64,000 nucleotides of DNA from Isoetes taiwanensis (GCA_021234155.1 JAJEKV010000062.1:6540432-6604431); one strand, 5' to 3'. Shown: positions 19,725 through 29,874, numbered from the stretch's first letter. Numbers and translations are program-made. Notes: generated from the sequence alone by a model not told the origin.

Positions 19725-20390
19725 CACACGAAATTTTAACTACCTTAAAATTTCGCCCTATTTGGACGGGCTTTTATCAAACGAAATTTTCTCTCGAACT
19801 GCGGCGGCGTTTTTGGGCGGCGCCGCCTTCTAGTGTTTCTGCACAATCCCTGCTTTGCCGCCTCTGTTTCATGCAAGCCAGGGATTGCCGCCTTTTACTC
19901 TATTTCTGCGTCTTCATCTCTGTTCCGTGAGTCTTCATCTCTGTTTCATGCAACCCAGGGATAGAAGCCGGAAACAAACCAGTCTGTAAGCAATACACCC
20001 CGGTATGCAACTCAATCTTTGCCGGTTTTAAGGTATGCATACTCCATACTCCATAGGCATTGCCCGATCTGGCCATACTCCATAAGCATTGCTTAGCTAT
20101 ACTAGAACCGGGGCTTCTCTTGCGCCATAAGCGAGAACTAGGGCTTATTGCGCTGACCATAGGCGGAGATTGCATCGAAATTGACATCGAACTCTAAATG
20201 CGGCCGCATCGGAGCTCAAGAGCGGGCTAAATTTTAAGGTAGATAAAATTTCGTTGGAGAATTTCGATGACCATGAAATTTCGTATGAAATTTTGAGCAA
20301 GACCTGGCGGCGCCACTAAGCGACTCCGCCGCTCGTTATGCCGGTCAGCTCAAAAATTTCATCAAAATTTTCAAGGTCATCGAAATTACT
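19725..20390. repeat. Nested foldback with CGAAATTT inverted repeats
   Basis: CGAAATTTTAACTACCTTAA at about 19730 pairs with the reverse complement at about 20224-20258 (CGAAATTTTATCTACCTTAA). A second inverted pair, about 20240-20305 against 20350-20390 (GGTCATCGAAATT), is folded around a GGCGGCGCC core. The AAATTTCG motif recurs many times. No transposase is seen. It looks like a MITE-like or foldback element roughly 530-670 bp long; ends and target duplication are uncertain. Confidence 0.55.
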
Positions 20391-20896
20391 CCTTCCAATA
20401 TTGTCAAGCGTTTCTCCTATGACGATTACATATAGGCCTCTATTTCTCTTTATCTTGACATCTACAATACTGAGGTAGAATAGCAAACCCTGTAGTTTGC
20501 TATTCTCCTTATCGTTTTTTGGTTGCATTATCGTTTTTTGGCCGTCTGATGACGGCACCTTCTAGGGAATATGCTGCCTGCCAGAATCCAGGCCGCCAGT
20601 GCACAGTCAACAAGGGTCAAATTGACCCCATGAAATAGGAGCACAATTTGCCCAGGAACCATAGTCCCAAACCAAAATACGGCTGGGCAGCATGCAAATA
20701 TAGTAGGGAGACATAAGTAAACGCCATCATTGTATCAGAACATGAACATGTATCAGAACAGAAACATTGTCTACAATAAAGAAGTGCCATATGCACATTC
20801 ACAGCATCGGCCCTCCCACAAACAGCCCTTAGTTCAACAGTTAAGTAGATAGAAATCAGAAGAACTAATTCTTAGAGTCTATAATGTGTGCATGAT
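20391..20896. other. Intergenic, nothing recognised
   Basis: No supported coding frame; it ends at the target-site duplication of the copia element. Confidence 0.3.
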
Positions 20897-20901
20897 TAAC
20901 A

Positions 20902-21166
20902 TGTTGGCATTGACAAAATGTTCGACAAGCATTATTGGCCTGTGCTGAGTCAGCACGTTAAGTTTCTGTTGAAGTTTTCAGTTAGGGTTTCTTCCGTAGC
21001 CATGTTTGGCATGTCTCAGATTAGATGGAGCTGCCGTGATTTGCTCCAAACATCAAGGAGCTCGGTTGGGAAGTGCTATTCTGATCACCGAGCTCTATGT
21101 ATAAAGGCAGCTCTTATTTTGAATACAATTGTTGTTCTTCTTGTGCTAATTTTCTTAGTGTTAATA
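20902..21166 (+). repeat. 5' LTR of copia element
   Basis: It starts TGTTGGCATTGAC and ends GTGTTAATA, directly before the primer binding site. A TATAAAGG box at 21100-21107 is the likely promoter. Just upstream is a 9-bp perfect inverted repeat, GAGCTCGGT (21058-21066) and ACCGAGCTC (21087-21095). The 3' terminus is TA, not the usual CA; this end is fixed by the target duplication at the other LTR. Confidence 0.93.
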
Positions 21167-21178
21167 TGGTATCAGAGC
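21167..21178 (+). other. Primer binding site (initiator tRNA-Met type)
   Basis: TGGTATCAGAGC immediately follows the 5' LTR and matches the complement of the plant initiator tRNA-Met 3' end, the standard primer of plant copia elements. Confidence 0.92.
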
Positions 21179-21222
21179 AGCACGATCCATGTGCTCTTCT
21201 ATGTTGACAGAAATCTAAGAAG

Positions 21223-21792
21223 ATGGGAAGAATTGAGAAGCTGTCTCATGCCAATGAATTCTACTGGTTCATCAAAATACGTGGGAAATTGTCTGCCAAA
21301 GGGCTTTGGCATGTGGTGTCTGGAGATGAACCAAGACCGGTTATCTCTTCAAGGGCACTGAAAGCTCCCACTGCTGCTCAGATCGTAAAAGGTGCTACTT
21401 CGACTGACAGCAAGGATGACTCAGGAGAAATGGAAGCAGAGAAGCAGGCTTTGCTCAAATGGCTACAGAAGGATTGGGAAGCCAAAAATCGTATGATAAG
21501 ATATTTGGATGACACCATGATAGCCCAGGTTGAAGCTGCTGAGAGTGCGAAGGTTGCTTGGGATCAATTGATTTCGATTTACAAAAGGAAGCATTTTTCG
21601 CAACAGGCAAATCTTTATTCAGTGATTTTTACCACAAAGCTTAAAGATTGTGCATCAGCAGAGGAATTCATATCAAAACTCAAAGCTGCTGCCCTGCAAC
21701 TCAAAGGTATGGAGAAAGGCCTTGAGGACGATTTGCTGGTTGGAGCTTTGCTGTTGGACTTCCACCATCTTTCAACAATGTCAAAAATGTAA
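21223..21792 (+). CDS. Copia gag, frame broken near 21754
   Basis: A 189-residue frame starting MGRIEKLSHANEFYWFIKI has the copia gag pattern, including GKLSAKGLWHVV and a Leu/Lys-rich UBN2-like body (SAKVAWDQLISIYKRK). Gag forms the particle that packages element RNA. Near 21754 one base (probably a T) appears lost, giving a stop at 21790. In the next frame the family pattern continues (LPPSFNNVKNVIGAAEHVEL) up to about 21925, where a two-base loss restores the starting frame just before the zinc knuckle. Gag and pol were therefore one frame. Its TTG, not an upstream ATG, could not be excluded as an earlier start. Confidence 0.88.
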   Translation: MGRIEKLSHANEFYWFIKIRGKLSAKGLWHVVSGDEPRPVISSRALKAPTAAQIVKGATSTDSKDDSGEMEAEKQALLKWLQKDWEAKNRMIRYLDDTMIAQVEAAESAKVAWDQLISIYKRKHFSQQANLYSVIFTTKLKDCASAEEFISKLKAAALQLKGMEKGLEDDLLVGALLLDFHHLSTMSKM

Positions 21793-21891
21793 TAGGTGCA
21801 GCTGAACATGTAGAATTGGAATGGGCTTGTCAGCAAATTCTCATGGAAGAAAAGAATCAGATACGAGTTGTAAAGGACAACTCGGCCCAAA

Positions 21892-24800
21892 GTGGACAAG
21901 CGCTTGTTGGAAGGATGGAGTCTGGTGTGTTACAACTGTAACAAGACAGGGCATATTGCCAAAGACTGCACAGAACCTGATAAAAGAAAGAAGAAACATA
22001 AGAAACAGTCTGAGAAAGAGGAACCGAAAAAGAAAGGAAAGTCCTCACATGGCCATGCTCACAAAGCTGTCAAAGAGTCTTCAGAAGACTCCGATGCATC
22101 TTCCAGCAGTGATTCCATGGTATCAGCAACTAGAGCCTTTTTGGCAGCAAGCGAAGATGTTGAACAAGGAAAAACCACCAGCATTTTGGTTAAGGTATTT
22201 CTCTATTTCTTGTGGCTTTTTACATGGTTACATAAAAGTGTTGCACTCATGTACTATGTGTTAAGAGATCTCCTTGATTCTTACAAGAAAAGCTCTTGGG
22301 AAAACTATTTGCACCATGGACTGCTTGCAGAAACATCATTTGGTGTCTGGTATCTTGACTCTGGGGCAAGTGATCACATGACGAGCAAAAAGCACTTGTT
22401 TAATGATCTGGTGGAAGTACAGGGTTCTAGGAAAGTCAAGATTGGCAAGGGGATGCTGCCTGTTAAAGGGAAGGGAATGGTAAATCTTGAATTGTCGACT
22501 GGTAACTTATGCCTTAAAGAAACCTTGTATGTCCCAGATTTAGAAGTAAACTTGCTGTCTGTTTCAAAGATGGATGATGCAGGCCTGTTTGTTACATTCG
22601 GAGGAGGTCAATGCCTTGTACGTGATAAAAACCACATGATCACAGCCAAGGGAGAACGTGAAGGAAAATTGTACAAGATAAGCTGGAGTAAGGGAAGATC
22701 TTATCACACTGCTCTTAATGCCGAGGGCACAAATATAAATCAGATTTGGAACGAGCGCCTAGGTCATGCCAATTATGAGCTCCTCAAAAGGATGCGAAAT
22801 ATGAAATATGTGTGTGATCTGCCCAAAGTGGCAACACCAGATGGAATATGTGAAGGCTGCGCTTTGGGTAAGCTGGCCAGAAAATCATACAAGAAAACAA
22901 AGGCCCATAGGGCAAAGCATGCTATGGATTTGATCCATATGGATGTGTGGGGACCTGCCCGAGTGAAATCAATAGGCGGATCGAGGTATTTTCTTTTGAT
23001 CATAGATGATTTCACTAGAAAGAATTGGGTGTTTTTCATGAAGAAAAAGTCCGAAGCCTTTGAGCATTTCAAGCGATGGAAGTTGCAGGCTGAAAACTTT
23101 TCTGAAAGGCAGGTCAAGAGCATTCGCACAGATCAGGGAGGAGAATTCATAAGCAAAAGTTTTGAAGACTTCTTAGTCAATTGTGGAATTCTTCATCATA
23201 CTTCTGTGGCACATGAACATCAACAAAATGGAGTTGTTGAGCGCAAGAACCGCACTGTTTTGGAGAGTGCTAGGTCCATGCTCATTTCAAAAGGTATTGC
23301 TTACACATTCTGGGCAGAAGCTGTAAATACAACAGTCTTTATTATCAACAGGATCCCTACCAAGGCAGTTCCCAAGTGCGTCCCTGAGGAGGCCTGGACT
23401 GGGAAGAAACCTTCTGTAGAAGGATTCAAGATTTTCGGGTGTACTGCATATGCACACTTGTCCAAATCAGAGCGAAAAAATGGTAAGCTATCTGCAAAAA
23501 CTATTCAGTGCATGTTCGTAGGTTATAGTGACAATATGAAGGCCTACAAATTATATGTACCTAGTACCAGAAAAATGATTTATAGGAGGAGTGTAGTATT
23601 TCATGAACATGACTTCCACCTTGGCCAAACCAACACCACTGCTGCAGTAAACACTCTCCCATTGGATTTTGCGGACTCTAACACTGAGTCAGATGATGAT
23701 GAGCTGCCACATGATCAACAACTTGACACTCCACTTGATGAGGTGGAGGTACCATCAGAACCTGAATCTGAGGATGAGCTGGTGCTACTTCCCACTGATG
23801 CAACCGTTGAGGAACATGGTTCGCGAAGGTCTAAACGGACTCCCAAACTTACTGCAAGGATGCTGGATTATCTTGACAGTAAAAAGCCTCGAAGTGCAGC
23901 CTATATTGCTCTCCATAGTGATGCCTCTGCAGATGAACCCATCACTCATTATGAGGCCATCACCAGTCCAGACCATGTCTCATGGACAAAAGCCATGGAT
24001 GAAGAGTTTAATTCTCTTATTGAGAATGATACATGGGAATTGTGTCCGCTTCCCAAAGGACGAAAAGCCATTAGCAGCAAATGGATATTCAAGTTGAAAT
24101 ATGATGAGCATAATCGTGTATCCAGGTACAAGGCAAGGCTTATTGCTAGAGGCTGCTCACAAAAAGAGGGTGTTGACTACTATGAACCATTTGCACCAGT
24201 AGCTAGGCTTACCTCAGTTCGTGTGGTCTTGGCAATAGCTGCTGCCATGAATCTTGACCTGCAACAGATGGATGTCAAGTGTGCCTTGCATGGTAAATTA
24301 CATGATGAAGTTTATATGAAACAGCCTCCTGGGTACACTACAGGAGATGGCCTTGTTTGCAAGCTCAAGCGAGCTATATATGGACTGAAACAGTCCCCCC
24401 GCTTATGGTATAAGACCATTCACGTCTTTTTCACTGCCCAAAGCTTTGTGAGAAGTAATGCCGACTGGAACATCTATGTCAAGCAGCATGGGTCCTCTCT
24501 TATCATAGTTGTTCTCTATGTGGATGATCTCATCCTGGCAGCCAATGATTCTGGTCTTATGACAGAAACTAAACAAAGTCTGACTCACCGCTTTCATATG
24601 ACTGATTTGGGGCATCTAAAGTATTTTCTGGGCATGCAGGTTCTTCGAGACAAGAAGGCCCAGACCATCACTCTTCATCAATCTAAAGGCATTGACTCTC
24701 TACTGCAGAAATGTCATATGAAGTCCAGCAAAGCAGTAAGTACTCCTGCCATCAATTGTGTTTTGACTTTTGAATCTGAGTCCAACACGTCAAAGGACCA

Positions 24801-25479
24801 TGAATTGGATGTTCCATATCGCAGCATCGTAGGTTCTCTCATGCATTTCATGGTATGTAGCAGACCCGACTTGGCAGAGAGTGTCATAACTGTGAGTCAA
24901 TTTATGGAGCATCCTGGCCATTGGCAAGCACTGAAATGGATTTTGCGCTATCTCCATGCTCATCCTGCTCTTGGGATTACCTATCATGGTAATCATGCCA
25001 ATAACCTCTTGCTTTCAGGGCATGTTGATGCTAATTATGCAGGTGAAATAGACATTCGAAAGTCCCGCACCGGCTTCTCTTTCCAGCTGCAAGGGGGAGT
25101 AGTAAGCTGGTCCAGCAAGAAACAGAAAGCTACTGCAGTAAGTACCTGTGAATCAGAGTATATGGCCATCTGTGCAGCAGCAAAGGAAGCCATCTGGCTT
25201 AGGAGATTGATGAAAGACCTTGGGGCTGAGCAAAACGGACCTACTGTTCTTCTTAATGATAATAGAGCAGCTGTAAGTTTGGTTAAGAATCCCAGTAATT
25301 TTTCGAAAGCCAAGCACATAGAGGTCCAATATCATTTCACCAGAGAAAAGGTTGAAGAAGAAAAGCTTACTATTCAGCATGTGAGCACTCAACATATGAC
25401 AGCAGATGTATTTACCAAACCTTTATTAAAGAAAAGGTTTATTGAGTGTCTTGAAGAACTTGGCATGGTCACAACTTGA
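21892..25479 (+). CDS. Copia polyprotein (zinc knuckle, PR, IN, RT, RNase H)
   Basis: The frame is open for 1195 codons. The zinc knuckle CYNCNKTGHIAKDC is at residues 13-26. The protease Asp is in LDSGASDHM (about 156). Integrase has Asp351 (HMDVWGP), Asp414 (RTDQGGEF) and Glu450 (VVERKNRT), the D,D-35-E spacing. Reverse transcriptase has YVDD at 876-879. RNase H has Asp1046, Glu1087 or 1089, and Asp1123. These enzymes cut the polyprotein, copy the RNA and insert the cDNA. Oddities: a hydrophobic stretch (VKVFLYFLWLFTWLHK, about 22192-22239) lies between knuckle and protease in a segment bounded by GT and AG. VKCALHGKL also seems one residue shorter than the usual TAFLHG motif. The true start is upstream in gag; 21892 is only where the open frame begins. 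Confidence 0.95.
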   Translation: MDKRLLEGWSLVCYNCNKTGHIAKDCTEPDKRKKKHKKQSEKEEPKKKGKSSHGHAHKAVKESSEDSDASSSSDSMVSATRAFLAASEDVEQGKTTSILVKVFLYFLWLFTWLHKSVALMYYVLRDLLDSYKKSSWENYLHHGLLAETSFGVWYLDSGASDHMTSKKHLFNDLVEVQGSRKVKIGKGMLPVKGKGMVNLELSTGNLCLKETLYVPDLEVNLLSVSKMDDAGLFVTFGGGQCLVRDKNHMITAKGEREGKLYKISWSKGRSYHTALNAEGTNINQIWNERLGHANYELLKRMRNMKYVCDLPKVATPDGICEGCALGKLARKSYKKTKAHRAKHAMDLIHMDVWGPARVKSIGGSRYFLLIIDDFTRKNWVFFMKKKSEAFEHFKRWKLQAENFSERQVKSIRTDQGGEFISKSFEDFLVNCGILHHTSVAHEHQQNGVVERKNRTVLESARSMLISKGIAYTFWAEAVNTTVFIINRIPTKAVPKCVPEEAWTGKKPSVEGFKIFGCTAYAHLSKSERKNGKLSAKTIQCMFVGYSDNMKAYKLYVPSTRKMIYRRSVVFHEHDFHLGQTNTTAAVNTLPLDFADSNTESDDDELPHDQQLDTPLDEVEVPSEPESEDELVLLPTDATVEEHGSRRSKRTPKLTARMLDYLDSKKPRSAAYIALHSDASADEPITHYEAITSPDHVSWTKAMDEEFNSLIENDTWELCPLPKGRKAISSKWIFKLKYDEHNRVSRYKARLIARGCSQKEGVDYYEPFAPVARLTSVRVVLAIAAAMNLDLQQMDVKCALHGKLHDEVYMKQPPGYTTGDGLVCKLKRAIYGLKQSPRLWYKTIHVFFTAQSFVRSNADWNIYVKQHGSSLIIVVLYVDDLILAANDSGLMTETKQSLTHRFHMTDLGHLKYFLGMQVLRDKKAQTITLHQSKGIDSLLQKCHMKSSKAVSTPAINCVLTFESESNTSKDHELDVPYRSIVGSLMHFMVCSRPDLAESVITVSQFMEHPGHWQALKWILRYLHAHPALGITYHGNHANNLLLSGHVDANYAGEIDIRKSRTGFSFQLQGGVVSWSSKKQKATAVSTCESEYMAICAAAKEAIWLRRLMKDLGAEQNGPTVLLNDNRAAVSLVKNPSNFSKAKHIEVQYHFTREKVEEEKLTIQHVSTQHMTADVFTKPLLKKRFIECLEELGMVTT

Positions 25480-25625
25480 GTATTGCAAGACATGGAGCTT
25501 CATAAGTTAAAACTGAGCATCATGGCTCGTCAGATTAATTTGTTTTTTTTTGTCATTTAGATTGTGTCATCAACTAGGTGAATTTACTAGTTGCAGAATC
25601 AGCAAGTACTACAGACCAACTAATA

Positions 25626-25637
25626 CTTGAGGGGGAG
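25626..25637 (+). other. Polypurine tract of copia element
   Basis: TACTTGAGGGGGAG ends directly before the TGTTGG of the 3' LTR and is the expected plus-strand primer. Confidence 0.85.
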
Positions 25638-25899
25638 TGTTGGCATTGACAAAATGTTCGACAAGCATTATTGGCCTGTGCTGAGTCAGCACGTTAAGTT
25701 TCTGTTGAAGTTTTCAGTTAGGGTTTCTTCCGTAGCCATGTTTGGCATGTCTCAGATTAGATGGAGCTGCCGTGATTTGCTCCAAACATCAAGGAGCTCG
25801 GTTGGGAAGTGCTATTCTGATCACCGAGCTCTATGTATAAAGGCAGCTCTTATTTTGAATACAACTGTTCTTCTTGTGCTAATTTTCTTAGTGTTAATA
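25638..25899 (+). repeat. 3' LTR of copia element
   Basis: It is identical to the 5' LTR apart from one T/C change and a missing GTT in the ACAATTGTTGTTC region. It is followed by the duplication TAACA at 25900-25904. Confidence 0.93.
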
Positions 25900-25904
25900 T
25901 AACA

Positions 25905-27068
25905 ACTCTGCTCAAGAACAAGGGACTTGGTCTCCACAACCAAGCTATGGAGCATCCAGTTTCCTTAAGGCAATTTCTAAGGGCTTTAGGGCGAAAGGAA
26001 TTGATCAAGGCCTATTTCCCTTCAGCACAAGATCAATCCATTCTACAACAGCAATGGGTTAAGATGTGTTCAATCACAACCGCCAATGATAAGAAATGGA
26101 ACCAGACTCAGACTCTGGCTCCGCCTACAAGATCCCCAATCGCTATCAGTGCTTGCAAGCAGGATCGGATCTGGGAACGGCAGACAGGAATGCAGTCTTT
26201 GGCATCGGAATGGGCAGCAACTATGGATAGGCCGGTTTGCTGATGCCGGAGAAGATAACAGAGGTCTTCTGCCTATCGGATCTGTGACTAACAAAGCAAC
26301 GACCAAATCAGGGCATCTCACCTGATAGAAAGCGCTGCTGATCCAACCCACGAACTTGCAAGCATCAGCAGCAGACCAGCTTCATGCTGAACCCGCCACC
26401 TGCAGCAGCTGGAATTGGCAACGCCATGGCCGGCCAACATGTGTCCAGGACGCACGCGAACTCTTATCCCCAATCGACCCGACATCCCGACAAAATCGGC
26501 TTCTTCCCTAAGCGAGTTGCAGGTCGGCTTTCTAGCTTCGAGCTCTGAATCTGATAAAAATAATTAACAATCTTAAGTTATAAATATACGGAAGTTGATC
26601 GTGCACACATTATGGAGTTAAAAGTACAAGTTAGGTAGTAGCTCCCATTTACGCAAACTTTGCCCTTGAAACTAATCCCCAAAATGTATTATTGTCCCTA
26701 CGATTTAATGCAGGGAGCTTGCCACGGCCACTGAATGAAGGACTATGAATGAGAGCTTTATAGAGGTTAACAATTTTTCTCTTAATGTTATGCCATTGTT
26801 TAAATAGGCACTCAAAAACTGCTTTTCAGACATTCTGGCCTGTTTTTTCTTATTTTGCCTGCTATTCTTTGCTTGTTATTTTTCGACCAGATAATGTTAC
26901 GTCGTGGATCAAGACCTATATGTTTGGCGGCTCAGATTTGACTTAAAAGTTGGACGGCCTTAACTTGCCCAACAACGATGGTCAAGCTAACTAGTATTAT
27001 CAGAAATTTGAAGTTCGAATACATGTTCTAAAATGGTATCTCCAACCATGAGCAAGATTTTCCACAGC
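25905..27068. other. Intergenic, no recognised gene
   Basis: A 136-codon plus-strand frame enters from the LTR and has no recognisable domain. The rest is AT-rich. Confidence 0.3.
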
Positions 27069-27239
27069 CATATCCTACTTCTATTCTTTACATTTACATA
27101 TTTCATTGGTTATATTTGATTGCTACTATTGGAGCTATAATGATTTTTGCCAACTAGACATATCCTACTATTCTATTGCATATATTTCATTGGTTATATT
27201 TGATTGGTATTGCTGGAGCTATAATGATTTTGTTATATT
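27069..27239. repeat. Tandem duplication, period about 90 bp
   Basis: Two diverged copies share CATATCCTACT, ATTTCATTGGTTATATTTGA and GGAGCTATAATGATTTT. Confidence 0.75.
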
Positions 27240-27270
27240 TGTGCCATGACATGGGTTTTGAATCTGTTTG

Positions 27271-27424
27271 AAAGAGGATATTGAAATAGACTAATCTTAG
27301 CAGAATGAAATTTAATAAATTTTTGAATAATGTGTGATCTTCTTGTTTAAAAGAGGATATTGAAATAGACTAATCTTAGCAGAATGAAATTTAATAAATT
27401 TTTGAATAATGTGTGATCTTCTTC
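27271..27424. repeat. Near-perfect tandem duplication, 79-bp unit
   Basis: Two copies start AAAGAGGATATTGAAATAGA at 27271 and 27350 and are almost identical to their ends at GATCTTCTT. The near identity indicates a recent event. Confidence 0.88.
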
Positions 27425-27629
27425 TACATAACGTAATTGAAAAAGTAAATTTAACTTTTTCACATTTGTTTCTACGTCAGCATTTAATAAAAAAAAAAAT
27501 ACAGAGCATATAACTAGAAGAATCAATGGTTTTGTCTAGTTACAATTGCTGATGTGAGTGTTACATTAAATAGCTCTAACTAGCATGCCTTGTGCTTTTA
27601 GGATTGAACAAATCCACTACAACAAATGC

Positions 27630-27763
27630 TGTATTGGCTTAAGAAGTAGTCAGTTATCTTTCCCTTTATATTCATCGCACTACAACAAATGCAACTGCAA
27701 GGATTTTAATTGTATTGGCTTAAGAAGTAGTCAGTTATCTTTCTATTTATATTCATCGCACTT
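27630..27763. repeat. Tandem duplication, period about 81 bp
   Basis: Two copies of TGTATTGGCTTAAGAAGTAG (27630 and 27711), each running to TTCATCGCAC, with CTACAACAAATGC between them. The open frame across the repeat is a by-product of its near-multiple-of-three period. Confidence 0.8.
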
Positions 27764-27769
27764 TGGTGT

Positions 27770-28352
27770 AGTGGTCGTAGATATCCTAGTGTGGACACCA
27801 TATCACACCATGATTGCAACTTATAAATGCCAAACACTACAGTAGGAATATACACGAGTCAGGTTGAGTGCAATCTTCGTCCAATATTTTCAATTTGGAG
27901 TGGCAAGCAAACCAGGATTTTTAACTAATCATCATAAAATAAATTAAGGGATAAGGGAATTCTTTTTAAGCACTTAACTCTTGGCCCAGTTTTCAAAATC
28001 TTTGGCATGTTTACAGATCACTTTGGGAGTAGTAAGTAGATACCTGTAATGCACAGAATGCCGTTTATGCCGAATCTTAGGCGCTATGTAGATTCAGATA
28101 GAAAGTTGCCAATCGAGGTCTGTGTAATTGCCAGGCCACCAGCTCCAGTTCAATTGTGTCTTTAAAACTACTGTTACAAGTCCCTAGAGTTTGCCAAAAG
28201 GCAACATATGGACACAAGCTTTAGTGAAAACAGCCCTGAAAAAATTATCAAATTTCTCTTGCATATCTATTTTACAAGTGGTATGAAACCTTGCAAAGTG
28301 AATGCACTGCAGTAAAAGGCATGTATGCCTGTACACTCTGAGTGCCAAAGGA
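27770..28352. other. Intergenic, 3' side of the PPR gene
   Basis: Probably includes the PPR 3' UTR. In the minus direction after 28353 no E+ or DYW domain can be read in any frame. Confidence 0.35.
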
Positions 28353-29874
28353 CTACTCCATATCATATTGTATGCAATCCTTGGGATAGTATAGTCTGCA
28401 ACTGGTTAGCAATGATTTCCATGATGCATCATCCGGTTGTAGTGGCATATTATTGACCAAAGCTTCTGAACTGTCCAGCAATCCCACACGAGCAATGAGA
28501 TCAATCATACAATTATAATGTTCTAACACTGGCACAACAGAATGAACTTCAGCCATGCAGAGAAAACAATTGCAACCCTCATCAAGGAGCCCATCACGAC
28601 TACATGCAGAAAGGACACTAGAGTACGTAAGCTCATTAGGCATCACATTTGCGCATTGCATTTCCAAAGCCATGCTGGGCATATCCAGAAATTATAATCG
28701 ACCATGATACCAGATCTCTTTGGGGCATGTGTCTGAAAAGTTGAAGGGCCTCCTTAAGCCTCCCCTCCTTGGCATATGCTGCAATCATCGCATTCCATGA
28801 GACAACATTGCGGACGGGCATTTGCTGAAAAAAGGCAAGAGCATTCTCAAGCTGCCCTTGTTCAGCATACAATGCAGTCATTGTTGTCCAGGAAAACACA
28901 TCATGAACTGGCATTTGCTCATAAAGCTGAAGAGCTTGCTTAATCTGCCCATCCTTGGCATATGCTCCAAGCATACCATTCCATGAGATCAGATCCTTCT
29001 CTGGCATTTGGTTGAATAAGTTCAGGGCCTCAGTTAACCTTCCAGACTTGGCAAATGCTGAGATCATGATATTCCAGGATCTTAAATCACGACAAGGCAT
29101 TTCCTCAAACATTAGAGTAGCTTCCCTAAGTTTACCATGTTTAACACATCCTGCAATGATGGTATTCCATGACACCACTGTCCGATGTGGCATGTAATGA
29201 AAGAGACAAAGAGCCTCCTTGAGTAATCCATGTTTGACATAAGATGAAATCATTACATTCCAAGAGATGTCATTGCGTTCAGGCATTTCTTTGAAGAGCT
29301 TAAAAGCTGTTCTCAACTTGCCATGTTCAGCATATGCTGCAACCATGGAAGTAGCAGAAACCACATCCTTCTCAGGCATGAGTTCAAAAAGTTGGCGTGC
29401 ACTGCACAATTGCCCTTGTTCTAAATAAGCTGCAAGCATGATGTTCCATGTAAAAGAATTGCGGGAATTCATATCGTCAAACACTGAACGAGCAACTCTA
29501 AGAGCTTTGCACTTGCCATACATCTGAATAAGAAGATTTCCCAAATATATGTTTTGAGCCAGCCCATTGCGAATTATGCGCTGATGGATTCGTTGTCCCT
29601 CAAATAAATCCCCTGCAGTGCCACATTTGCGAAGTAAGGATGCAATGCAGGGTATCTCCAAGTTATAATTCACCAATATAACCTGTTGCTTATCTTTCAT
29701 TGGGTTTGCATATTGCTTGGACGATAGTGCTTGTGTATAATTTAACTGGAAGCAGCATACTTCCAAAAAATTTCTGCCGTTCTTTATAGAGCCAAGTTGG
29801 TACAGTTTGGAATGAGCAGAAAATGTAGAGCTGAAAAAGCAAATATCTGACATGGGCAATCTCACTTGGTTCAA
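28353..29874 (-). CDS. PPR protein, S-type motif array with E-like end, one frame break
   Basis: PPR proteins bind organelle RNA and guide editing, splicing or processing. The first 412 codons (29874 to 28636) give a likely organelle-targeted N-terminus, then GTAGDLFEGQRIHQRIIRNG, then about ten PPR motifs. The complete ones are 31 residues long with the pattern xxxSWNxMIxAYxxxGxLxEA and MPxRD at the joints. Near 28665-28675 the frame shifts by one base, with apparent loss of part of a motif. The second frame (28682 to 28353) continues MPNELTYSSVLSACSRDG and an E-like part (YNCMIDLIARVGLLDSSEAL). It then stops after SWKSLLTSCR, with no E+ or DYW. Fragments of this same gene lie at 36188-37160 and 46069-46572. 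It could be functional if the break is an error. The start is the first Met of the frame and is uncertain. Confidence 0.85.

Larger units (their letters stand above)
20902..25899 (+). mobile_element. Complete young Ty1/copia retrotransposon
   Basis: The element is bounded by LTRs of 265 and 262 bp, flanked by the 5-bp duplication TAACA (20897-20901 and 25900-25904). Inside are a primer binding site, gag, a single long pol frame in copia order (protease, integrase, RT, RNase H) and a polypurine tract. The two LTRs differ by about one substitution and one 3-bp indel, so insertion was recent. Pol is open over 1195 codons with all catalytic residues present. The only visible breaks are two small deletions at the gag-pol junction, which cancel in frame. 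Confidence 0.96.

Noticed and set aside
26070-26351. Overlapping frames on both strands downstream of the copia element
   Set aside because: Mirror-image open frames with no domain; likely chance in GC-richer sequence.
27069-27763. CRISPR-like array
   Set aside because: Repeats are two-copy tandem duplications of about 80-90 bp without spacers, in plant nuclear DNA.
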